In this document: positions 27,492 to 39,600 of the stretch, in pieces
Numbering within the stretch: position 1 is the first letter of the stretch
Layout: the number at the start of each line of letters is the position of its first letter
Assembly: GCF_019703515.2 (NCBI RefSeq)
Contig: NC_059365.1
Span: 40,872,001 to 40,936,000 of the forward strand
Direction of reading: 5' to 3'
Length of the DNA stretch: 64,000 nucleotides
Origin: Myxocyprinus asiaticus
Lineage: Eukaryota > Chordata > Actinopteri > Cypriniformes > Catostomidae
Position numbers and translations under genes: made by a program
Notes under the pieces: generated by a model
Told to the model about the DNA's origin: nothing
Seen by the model: only the letters and a program-made list of their open reading frames with translations
Databases searched by the model: none

Positions 27492-28325
27492 AATGTTCCC
27501 TTTATTAAGTGTTTATAAAGGGGTTCATTGATGACTAATAATGAATTTATAAATCCATTATAAATCATTGATATGTGTTTAAAACAACATGCATAAAAGG
27601 GTGACTTTCATGCTACCTTCCAAATAGTGAGCCATTTTACCTCACATGTTATAAATGCTTAATAACACATATTCAACATGAAGAACCTAAGAAAATGCAC
27701 CTTAATGTAAAGTGGACACACATGAAGCATTTATTAAGGAGTTGCCAACATATGTACATAACATATGTACATAAAGTTCAGTATGGTTTAATGGTCATCA
27801 GGCTTTATTATATGATACATGCTGTGATGAAGAGCTGAAAAATTGTTTTTGCAGAGGACTTAACTAGGTAACTAGGACTGGGTAAGTTGGGACAGTACTC
27901 GGAGTAGCACCATTATTTTGACATCAATGTGACAAGGAAAGTGACAACAAAAGTGAGTCAAGACATTACGATAATGAATATAAACACGAAGCGGACCATA
28001 GAAACGTAACATAATCTCTCCTTTTTTTAATCTCACTATAATAATTTATTATAATATGTGTTTTTGCTGCATTGTAATATAAATCATGAATTAGGTCATT
28101 TAACAGTGTGCTTTTGCAATCTAAGCATGAATCTGAGCATAATAAAGTATTTATTAAGCATTTATAACATGTAAGTTAAAATGCTCAATATTTGGCAAGT
28201 ACGCATGAAAGCCATCTTTTTTATGCATGTTGTTATAGTTGCATATCAATGATTTATAATGCATTTGTAAATGACTTATTAGTCATTAATTAACCCCTTT
28301 ATAAACCTGTAACAAAGGAAACATT
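27492..28325. mobile_element. long-inverted-repeat DNA element, copy B
   Basis: Left arm starts AATGTTCCCTTTATTAAGTG and right arm ends in the near complement CTGTAACAAAGGAAACATT. The central segment (about 27850-27990, with GGGACAGTACTCGGAGTAGC) is the reverse complement of the centre of 12320-13108, so these are two copies of one family. Confidence 0.75.
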
Positions 28326-29539
28326 AATGCAGAGTGTTACAACTATTAATTGTATTGTGTTTGTAGCCATTAGCCACATTGTTCAGCATAGAGCAATACA
28401 AGATTCACCAAATACTACAGTTAATGTGATAAATCCCTGTTTAACGGTACAACACCTATAATATTTCAGGTGAAACCCCTTGAATAATGAACATACACCC
28501 TGTAATTACACATGAAAAGGTGCAATGCATTAAAAAGGTTGTCAGAGTATAACCAGTAGGGGACATTTTCTATATAATGTTGATAAAGCCCCCATAAGAA
28601 GCAGATGACTATACGTTTACACCCTCCATTTGAGGACTTAATAGAAAGGAACGTTTATTTGAATGTTAAGCAATGTGTTGACAGAGTTCAGAGACTACAG
28701 AGAGCTCTTTTAAACCCTGAGTTCCGGAATCCATGCATGTGTTTTGGGGTGTGTCATCACACTGGCATGTCTTTGTGTGCATACGGGTCACTCACATTAA
28801 AGTGCTGCCAGTTTTGAATGGTTTTCTTTCAAGATGGCACAAGGACCTGCATGAAGGGTGGAAGCAATTATCTTCGTCCTTATTTATGGCTGTCACATCA
28901 AACAAAGCGACAAGCTTTGTTCTTGTGAATAGGAAATCAACAAAATCCTTTTGAAGAGTTTAATAAATAGCAAATATTGCCAAAGTGTGCCAGGGTAGTG
29001 TACAAGACATGGCATTAGTTGAATAGTTGTTGAGTTTGTATTACTTTCAGACAGTCATTCATTCAATCACCCACATGTTTGTTAACAATGGGCCGTTTTA
29101 CTAACTCTCCCCATTTAAGGAAGTTCAAAACCCTACCCTGGAAAAGACTCATCAGCTGACTTGATGTGACTGACAGTCAGAGAGTGTATTAATAGGGCAG
29201 GCCACTCTTTTCTCTTTTCACTTTGCTCTTTATAGCTGTTTACAGGTGTGACAGGTGTGAAATATTCATACGTTTGATTTTCAAAATTAATTAATTAATT
29301 GCTTATACCACCTTTAAAGTTATCACGAAACCCATGTCAAATGTTGTGAAGCACAAAAATGCATTTGATTATGCATTATTAACTTAAATGAACTATGAAA
29401 TAAATAATGTAACACTACTAAAAAGACGAACCAACTGCTTTATCGTTGCATACAAGAAAATACACGGAATATTTATTATATGGCGTCATCTGGCGAATAA
29501 ATGTGGTAATTGCAAGCAAGAAAAGGGTAAACAATCGAC
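28326..29539. other. intergenic region upstream of npm1
   Basis: No gene recognised. Moderately complex sequence between 28600 and 29250 without repeat signatures. The frames at 28605-28954 and 29388-29723 show no domain, and the latter overlaps npm1 exon 1 in another frame. Confidence 0.5.
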
Positions 29540-29665
29540 CTTTTATTATCTAGGATGCACGATTGGTAGACGCCCGTCCATTCAAGCGCTCTCATTCGTC
29601 CATTCAGATGTCAATCTTCTCGCCGGAACTGCGATTACAACACAAGCACCATTAGTGGCGCAAAA
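29540..29665 (+). promoter_or_regulatory. npm1: probable npm1 core promoter and 5' UTR
   Basis: This 126-bp stretch before the start codon is CpG-richer than its surroundings. It contains an inverted CCAAT box (ATTGG, 29562-29566) and an ETS-type CCGGAA (29623-29628), and has no TATA box at a usual distance. A pyrimidine run CTTCTC at 29616-29621 could be a start site of the 5'-terminal-oligopyrimidine type known for growth-related genes, but this is inference. Confidence 0.4.
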
Positions 29666-29714
29666 ATGGAGGATAATATTAAAGACCTCAGCCGACCTCA
29701 GATGTATTTATTTG
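29666..29714 (+). CDS. npm1: npm1 coding exon 1
   Basis: ATG at 29666; encodes [16 protein letters not shown] plus one base of Gly; donor GTGAGC at 29715. The start fits the family, where a short acidic leader precedes the YLFGC core strand. Confidence 0.9.
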
Positions 29715-32700
29715 GTGAGCTAAAATAAAACCACACGTTGCATAATCATATCTGTATATACGCTAAAGTGTTAAATGCAACAATTTGATACGCGTTTGCT
29801 GCATTATTTCAGCATATAAAAGAGAACTGTGCAGGCTAATGCAGTTAGCCGAATGCCTTTTCTTTTCCTAGCGTAAAGCTAATGTTCAGTGTGAGCTCAG
29901 ATGTTGTTATTATTATTATTATTTTTATTATTATTTAAAATATATATTTAGATGAGGAGGAATATAGATATCTGTTTTCCTCTGTCGTTTGCTGTAATAT
30001 AGTATCTACAGTTTTAGTAAATTGGATCGTTTATATACAGGTGGATTTCTCTAACATTTGGACTTTTTTGTTTTCTTTTGTAGGTTGCTCGCTGAAAGCA
30101 GAGAGGAAAGAGCACAAAGTTGAGGTGGATGATGATGATGAGGCTGAACATCAGCTGTCACTCAAAGCGGTGAGGAGGATTTCATGAATTTATCACTAAA
30201 GTTACTCATTTGCACAGATGTCCAGTTCTGCATGGAATAGTTTAATAAATACTGCACGAGCGATACAGAAATTGAGAGATGCAGTCATGAAATATCTGAA
30301 GATTTTATTGAAATATATAGCATCATGTTCCATATTCTATTTTGTGCTTTCTATTCAATTCTTTAACATATTCAAGTTCATCATTCTGTCCTGGTCCAAT
30401 CTGTATTATTCTATTCTTATGTTCTGTAGTCTTATGTTCTATAAATATTTTCAATTCTGTTCTTTTTTTAATCTGTTATTCTATTCTTATGTTCTATAGT
30501 CAAATGTTCTATAAATATTTTCAATTCTGTTCTTTTTTAATCTGTGTTATTCTATTCTTATGTTCTATAGTCAAATGTTCTATAAATATTTTCAATTCTG
30601 TTCTTTTTTAATCTGTGTTATTCTATTCTTATGTTCTATAGTTTTATGTTCTATAAATATTTTCAATTCTGTTCTTTTTTAATCTGTGTTATTCTATTTC
30701 TAAATTGCAGTGTAATGTTCTATTAATGTTTGAAATTCTTTTCTCTGCTAATCAGTATCATTCTATTTTTAAATTCTAAAGCATAACATTCTATTTGCAT
30801 TTTAACTTCTATTGTTCCAGTCTATATTATTCTATTCTTAAATTCTAGAGTGAAACTTTCAATGATTGTTTTAAATTCTAATTTTGTTCTAATCTGTATT
30901 CTCTTCTTAAATTCTAGAGTGTAACCTCTATTTACCTTTTAAATTCTATTGTGTTCTAATCTATGTTACTCTATTCTCAATTCTGTTAACCTTTTAACCT
31001 TTTCAATTCTATTCTTTTCTAATCTATTTTATTACATTTCTAAATTGCACAGTAACAATCTATTAATGTTTGAAATTCTTTTTTCTGCTAATCGATATTA
31101 TTCTATTAAGTTCTAGAGTGTAATATTCTATTAGCATTTTAAATTCTGTTCTGTTCAAATCTTTATTATAGTTCTAGAGTATAACATTCTATTAACCTTT
31201 TCAATTCTATTCTTTTTCAACATTATTCTTGTCGTAATTTCCAGAGTGTAACATTCTATTAATGTTTGATGTTGTATTCTCTGCTAATCAATATTATTCT
31301 CTTCCTAAGCTCTACAGTGTAACATTCTAGTAATGTTATAAATTCTGTTCTCTGCTATTTTACGTGTGCTAGAGGTCTGCATGGGCCTTAAAATGAAACC
31401 CGAGCCTGACCTGTTCCCGAGACCGTGTGTCCCAGCCAAAGCGATACTGTCAGATTATAAGCCCGAACCCGAAATCGCTCACTGTATTTATAATTTCTTC
31501 TCCTAGCAAGTACTGTTGCAGTAGGCTATATTTTATGTAAGCATATGGGCAGCATTCGTAACAGTATTGAAACAGTAAACATATACAGTTTTAACAAGGC
31601 ACGGCAGCCCCTCAGTACATTAGAGCAGAATGGAAAAAAGCATGTACTTACCGTTTATGCGCTGAAACTGCTTGGTGCAGAAAAATGTGGAATAATACTA
31701 ACAATGCAACAATCCTCTCTTTACAGCCTGAACTTGTTCAGAACGTTGAATCTTTGTGACTAAAAAACAATCTAGACACAGTGCAAAGAATGAAACAGAG
31801 CGCAGGTGTCTCGACATGCTTTTTTGAAAATTTGAAGTTCTTTTTAACTTGAGACCGTGTTTAAACAGTGCCGGTCCTGCATGAGACACTGAAGAAATAG
31901 CAAGACATGGCGCAACAGTCAAAGACATTCTCCAGCATGTGTTTGCATAGAAAAACAATGGGAAAACCGAATAGACGCGCGAAAATACACGTTTGGTGTG
32001 TACGGCCCCTAACTCGTCCTTTCGTTTGTGAGTGAGAGTACGTGTGCGAAACAAGTTCGGTGGGCCATTTTATTTTATTTATTTATTTATTTATTTTTTA
32101 ATTAATTACAAACCCGTACCTGACCTGAACCCAAAGTCCTACTTGAAAATCTGACCCAAACCTGGCCCGAAACCCGTCGAGTTCTCGGGTCCCGTCGGCC
32201 TAGGTCGGGTTGCAGACCTCTTAACATGTGCTATTCTTTAGTAATAGAGAGGGTAACATTCTATTACAGTTTTAAATTGTATTCTCTTCTAATCTATATT
32301 ATTCTATTCTAAAATTCTAGAGTTTAACATTTTATTAAGGGTTTAAATTCTATGCTGTTCTATTCTGATTTGTGGCTTTCTTTTCTATAATATTCTATTA
32401 CTTAACATTATATTACTTAACATTTTAAATTATTTTGTTTGCTGTTCTATTCTGTCTATGTAGTTATAGTTTTTCCTCAGACGTATTCTTTATGTTGATA
32501 TAATATGGTTTGTAAAGATCTATGTTATTGTGAATGTTTATCGCTGTTGTACAAATGATCATCTTGATTGCCCATAAACTCTCATTAAAGAGGCAGTTTA
32601 CTCCAGAACAGTTTCTTCACTCTCTCACTCTCTCTCTCACACGCACACTTCCTCACTTGTGTTCTCAGGTGTGTTTGGGTGCAGAGGCGGAGGACAAATT

Positions 32701-33549
32701 CCACACGGTAGAGATGGAGGGATTGACTTACGATGGCAAAACGACCAAAATCACCCTTGCTGTATTGAAACCATCTGTTCTGCCTTCTGTAAGTGTGCTA
32801 GACTCCATTTCTAAAAAGTTGTATTTTTAATACATATGTTCTGAAAGAACACAATGTTCAAGTTTTGCTCAATGTAAATAGTTGTATATGCCTAATCATG
32901 AATACAGTAAACTGTTACCATGTTATTTTAATGCAGTTTGTCCTATTAATAGTGAAATGACAGCAGGGCTAAATAATAAGGATGGCCTCTTGGCCTGGGG
33001 CCAGTGTTAGAGAGTTTCGGCCTGCTTGACAGAACTGCCACTTGTCCTGTTAGCAGTTTCAGACAGGATCTGCAGAGCTGAGAGTACTACACTCTTATTG
33101 TTGGCTGAAAGTATCATGAAATTAGCCAAAATATTTAATAAACAAACATGCAAAGGGTGGGGAATGCACAGAACTTTTATCAAAGACAGATGCCATAATT
33201 CTGCAGAGTTCTGAGCGTGCAGATTCAGTCTGGGCCTGCCTATTGGGCCAGTGCTGCCTTGTCACTAAATCTTACATTCGCTGATCTGGTAAATGCTATT
33301 TATATGTCTTATAAAGTGAAACATTTGGATTTCTGTGATGTATTGAACATCATGAATTTTGAGCACGGTTGTGAATTCTGCTGACTATATCACCAAGGTT
33401 ATATTATCTAGCTTGCTAACGCACATGCGGTTTTACCAAAATTGCTAGAATAACTTCTGATAGTTTCGGAAGCATCAGGTAGAATGAGTTGAAAATAACA
33501 AACCAATCAGGAATGTTTTGCAGTCAATGCCATCATTTCATTAAAAAAA

Positions 33550-33621
<72 letters not shown>

Positions 33622-36600
33622 CACTATATTGCCAAAAGTATTCGCTCATCTGCCTTTAGACGCATATGAACTTAAGTGACATCCCATTCTTAATCCATAG
33701 GGTTTAATATGACGTCGGCCCACCCTTTGCAGCTATAACAGCTTCAACTCTTTTGGGAAGGCTTTCCACAAGGTTTAGGAGTGTGTTTATGGGAATTTTT
33801 GACCATTCTTCCAGAAGCGCATTTGTGAGGTCAGGTACACTGATGTTGGACGAGAAGGCCTGGCTCGCAGTCTTTGTTCTAATTCATCCCAAAGGTGCTC
33901 TATCGGGATGAGGTCAGGACTCTGTGCAGGCCAGTCACAGTCATGTTGGAACAGGAAGGGGCCATCCCCAAACTGTTTCCACAAAGTTGGGAGCATGGAA
34001 TTGTCCAAAATCTCTTGGTATGCTGAAGCATTCAGAGTTCCTTTCACTGGAACTAAGGGGCCAAGCCTGAAAAACAACCCCACACCATAATCCCCCTCCA
34101 CCAAACTTCACAGTTGGCACAATGCAGTCAGACAAGTACCGTTCTCCTGGCAACCGCCAAACCCAGACTCGTCCATCAGATTGCCAGATGGAGAAGCGTG
34201 ATTCGTCACTCCAGAGAACGCGTCTCCACTGCTCTAGAGTCCAGTGGCGGCGTGCTTTACACCACTGCATCCGACGCTTTGCATTGCACTTGGTGATGTA
34301 TGGCTTGGATGCAGCTGCTAGGCCATGGAAACCCATTCCATGAAGCTCTCTACGCACTGTTCTTGAGCTAATCTGAAGGCCACATGAACTTTGGAGGTCT
34401 GTAGCGATTGACTCTGCAGAAAGTTGGCGACCTCTGTGCACTATGCGCCTCAGCATCCGCTGACCCTGCTCTGTCATTTTACGTGGCCTACCACTTCGTG
34501 GCTGAGTTGCTGTCATTCCCAATCGCTTCCACTTTGTTATAATACCACTGACAGTTGACTGTGGAATATTTAGTAGTGAGGAAATTTCACGACTGGACTT
34601 GTTGCACAGGTGGCATCCTATCACAGTACCACGCTGGAATTCACTGAGCTCCTGAGAGCGGCCCATTCTTTCACAAATGTTTGTAGAAGCAGTCTGCATG
34701 CCTAGGTGCTTCATTTTATACACCTGTGGCCATGGAAGTGATTGGAACACCTGAATTCAGTTATTTGGGTGGGTGAGTGAATACCTTTGGCAATATAGTG
34801 TATATACATACACTGGCGGCCAAAGGTTTGGAATAATGTAAAGATTTTGATGTTTCGGAAGGGAATTGGTACTTTAATTCACCAAAGTGGCATTCAACTG
34901 ATCACAAAGTATAGTCAGGACATTACTGATGTAAAAAACAGCACCATCACTATTTGGAAAAAGTCATTTTTGATCAAATCTAGACAGGCTCCATTTCCAG
35001 CAGCCATCAATCCAAAGCCTTATCCTTGGGTAATCATGCTAAATTGCTAATTTGGTACTAGAAAATCACTTGCCATTATATCAATTACAACTGAAAGCTA
35101 TTTGGTTCATTAAATGAAGCTTAACATTGTCTTTGTGTTTGGTTTTGAGTTGCCATTGGCAATAGACTGGCATGTCTTAAGGTCAATATTAGGTCAAAAA
35201 TGGCAAAAAAGAAACAGCTTTCTCTAGAAACTCATCAGTCAATCATTGTTTTGAGGAATTAAGGCCATACAATGCTTGAAATTGCCAAAACAACTGAAGA
35301 TTTCATACAAAGGTGTACACTACAGTCTTCAAAGATAAAGGACAAATGGCTCTAACAAGGACAGAAAGAGATGTGGAAGGCCAGATGTACAACTAAACAA
35401 GAGGATCAGTACATCAGAGTCTCTGGTTTGAGAAATAGACACCTCACATGTCCTCAGCTGACAACTTCATTGAATTCTACCCGCTCAACACCAGTTTCAT
35501 GTACAACAGTAAAGAGAAGACTCCGGGGTGCAGGCCTTATGGGAAGAAGTGCAAAGAAAAAGCCACTTTTGAAACAGAAAAAACAAAAAGAAAAGGTTAG
35601 AGTGGGCAAAGAAACACAGACATTGGACAACAGATAATTGGAAAAGAGTGTTATGGATCTTAACCCCATTGAACTTCTGTGGGATCAGCTAGACTGTAAG
35701 GTGCATGAGAAGTGCCCGACAAGACAGCCACATCTATGGCAAGTGCTACAGGAAGCGTGGGGTGAAATGTCACCTGAGAATCTAGACAAACTGACAGCTA
35801 GAATGCCAAGGAGCTGTCATTGCTGCACGTGGAGGATTTTTTTATGAGAACTCTTTTAAGTAGTTTAAGACTATAAATTTTTTTTTTCAAATTGTAATAG
35901 TAATTTTTCATATTATTAATGTCGTGAATGTCACTTTGGTGAATAAAATTGAAAATTTCTTTCCATAAGAGCAAAATCTGTACATTATTCCAAACTTTTG
36001 GCCGCTAGTGTGTATATAATTTTATTTCTGGCACAAACACGTACAGAAGTGCATTGCAATCAGTCAATTAAATGGCCTGGCTGATATGCACAGATGAGCC
36101 AGAACATAATGACCATCTGCCTAATATGCTGTTGGTCCTCCGCGTGCTGCCAAAACAGTGCGGACCCGCCAAGGCATGGACTCTACAAGACCCCTGAAGG
36201 TGTCCTGGTGTATCTGGCACCAAGACATTAGCAGCAGATCCTTCAAGTCCTGTAAGTTGCGAGGTGGAGCCGTGGTGGATCAGACTTGTAGGTCCAGCAT
36301 ATCCCACTGATGCTCAATCGAATTGAGATCTGGGGAAATTGGAGTCCAGGGCAACACCATAAACTCTTCATTATGTTCCTCAAACCATTCCCGAACAATG
36401 TGTGTATTGTGGCGGGGCGCATTATCCTGCGGAAAGAGGCCACAGCCGTCAGGGAATGCCATTGCCATGAAGGGGTGTACCTGGTCTGTAATGATGTTTA
36501 GGTAGGTGGCATGTGTCAAACTGACATCCAGAAGAATGACAAGAATAGCCGGACCCAGGGTTTCCCAGCAGAACATTGCCCAGAGCATCAAATTCCCTCC

Positions 36601-39600
36601 ACCGGCTTGTCGTCTTCCCACAGTGCATCCTGGTGCCATCACTTCCCCAGGTAAATGGCGCACATGTACACGGACGTCCGCGTGAAGTAAAAGAAAATGG
36701 GACTCATCAGACCAGGCAACCGGTGGACAGGGGTCATCATGGGCACTCTGACCGGTCTGCGGCTACGCATCCCCATACATAGCAGGGTGCAATGCACTGT
36801 GTGTTGTGACGCATTCCTCCCGTAACCATCATTAACAAAAATTGTGACTTGTGCCACAGTAGACCTTTTGTCGGTTCTGACCAGATGGGATAGTCTTTAT
36901 TGCCCTCGCACATAGATGAGCCTTTGGCGCCCAACACCCTGTCGCCTGTTTGTGGTTTGTCCCTCCTCAGACCACTGTCAGTAGGTACTCACCACTGCTG
37001 ACCGGGAGCACCCCACAAGTCTTGCTGTTTCAGAGATGCTCTGACCCAGTCATCTGGCCATAACAATTTGGCCCTTGTCAAAGTCACGCAGGTCTTTACT
37101 CCTGCCCATTTCTCCTGCATTCAACATGTTGACTACGAGAACTGGTTGTTCCCTTACCATCTAATCTACCCAAACCTTGGCATGTGGCCTTGTTAGGAGA
37201 TGATCAATGTTATTTGCTTCACCTGTGAGTGGTCTAGGCATGTAACGATACACAAATTTCATGATACAATGCATAGCCTCACGATAAGATAGAGCAACCA
37301 GAAATGTTTCACTCAAACTTATTCAGGGATTCAACATAAATGTCTTTTAAATCATAAATTGCACAAAAGTGTCTGATATTGGAAATAAAAAGCAGAGCTC
37401 GAAGTAACTTAAACAACAGCACTGCATTTATTTAGTCTGATTGAGAAAAACTAATATGAACTTACAATTTTCATGTTTTTCTTGAGAACATAAGTTTGTG
37501 TACACTCTAGTCATTTATATTTATATAGCACTTTTCACAATACACAGTTTCAAAGCAGCTTTATAGATAATCATGCCTTTTGTTGTCTGAAAGTCCCCTG
37601 TGAAAAAGCTGAAGTGACTGTAGCAAGGAAAATACTCCTTTCAGTGTTTTTTAGTGGTGAAAAAAAAAAAACTCGAGAGGACCCTGACCTCTGGTTTTAC
37701 GGTATATGTACATAATCCACTATTATTTAGCGGCTTGAGCAAAAACCGATCGGCACACAATTTTTTTTGCCCTCTTCACCTTTTAACTTTCCATGTAAAC
37801 TTTACCGGCATTATTACCGGCTTATAACATGTGCGCAAGTGTTGTTCTCAAAGCTGTTTACAATTCAAATTCAAAGGCAGATAATTATAAGTCTCATGTA
37901 ATCGTGGATTTCTTACGTTGTCTGTTTTTTGAATGAGCTGTTATTTTTTATAGAAATTACTCATAACTTATGAGCGTCTTGCTGTGCATGTCACGCCCGG
38001 TGTCTGCTGGGAGAGGCGACTGTTAAACTTACTGCCGTTTCTGCCTCGCAGATCCACTGAATTGCGTGGTGATGTCGGCGTAAATAAAACGACATTTTTA
38101 ATGCACTGTAACACCAGGACATGACACCATTGTTTGGCAGATTTGACAAGCTGTACCGCTACAGTACAATCTACTCGCTGTTTGCCATTGATTGTCTCAC
38201 CTATGTACTGTAGATATGTTGCCCTGTTGTCCTGTGAGCGCTCAGCGCCGCCTCTCATGGGAGGAGACTGTTCCGCAGCTCTCGATATTGCGCTGCTTGG
38301 TTTGAATTACACTGTAATGTGTTTGTTTACGTATCGTACAATACATATGGTATTGTATAGTGAGCATCGTATTGTATGATAGAATACAATACAATACGAT
38401 AAAATATTTTTTTACACCCTTAGATTGGTCATAATGTTTTGGCACATCAGTTTACAGTATATCGACCTATGACTACTGGTTTCTCTTTTCCTTTTGCTTG
38501 TATCGAGCACATTTCTAAAATGTCTTGTTAGAGAAATTAATATTGCAGTGATAATACTAGTCTACAATAATTATTATTATTTGCCAGGTGTAATACATTC
38601 TGATGCTCAAAATTGCACTTTGAAGTTGATCTGGTCGCTGTATGTGGGTTTATACTGTGGAATGATGCCTGTTATGGGTGTTTTTATGGTATTGGAAGAA
38701 TGTGTCTAATAAAAATTCCAGCTGTGCTGAGGCTGGTCAAGTTGTGATTGACATATTGTTTTTGGAAAGGGTTGGGCATTTGTTGCATCATCAGGACAGC
38801 GGGCACAAGCTCTTAAAGACATCAGCTCATATTCGCCTCTGTTTTGTATCAGCAAGTTTACAAAGAACCTTTGGTGGAATCTATGTTTTAAATCTCAGTG
38901 TGAACAGAAAGCAAGGTTTACAACTCTTTATGTTTTCTGATAGCTACCAACCTTTGGTTTGATCAGTACAGTGGGCGGGATTTCAGCGAATGGAATTTTA
39001 ATAGTGCCGAATGAATTTTAACCACCTCAAAACTTTGTGCTCACATTGTCTTTAGGGAATGGTGGCTGTTTCATCCATGCTTATAAGACCTTTGATTTTG
39101 TTTGTGTGTGTGAGATATCGACCATCTCTGTAAAATCTTGGACTCCCCGCCCCCGCTTTCTACCTTTATTCTGTAATGCCCAAATTAGAATGCGGCCATG
39201 GATATCTAATTCCAAAAGAGTCGAGCAGTAATTGAACCTTAATTACAATGTTTTGTCTCAATTACTCAGAAGACAGTCAACTCGTCAGACAGCATTTGTG
39301 TTGAAACAGATATTCTGATGATTTTGGACGTGAGGGATTGCTCGCCATTCAGCGTAACTACAGCAGTTTCATAGCTCTCAGTTAATGCATTAAACAGACC
39401 ATCGCGCCTTCATCTGTTTACTTATGGTTTCCATGGACGCAAGTGCCGTTGCCTGGTGCAATGGAATGTTCATTCAGAATTTTTGGCTTCAGCTTATATT
39501 TTGTGAATTGCGTAACTATGTTCTGATAGAGTCTGTGTTAAGCTGTTTAGGCCTGTCTCATATATGCTAGCGTGATGTGATCAGGATGGGTCCCAGTTGT

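Larger units (their letters stand above)
36087..38456 (-). mobile_element. Tc1/mariner element C, interrupted by a hAT-like element
   Basis: The left end has GATGAGCCAGAACATAATGA and the right end the near complement TCATAATGTTTTGGCACATC (38429-38448). Outer limits are approximate. The transposase is on the minus strand; a 1.2-kb insertion splits the 5' part of the element at 37235-38422. Confidence 0.82.

Noticed and set aside
29388..29723. 111-codon frame over the npm1 start
   Set aside because: Different frame from npm1 exon 1 and without any recognisable domain.
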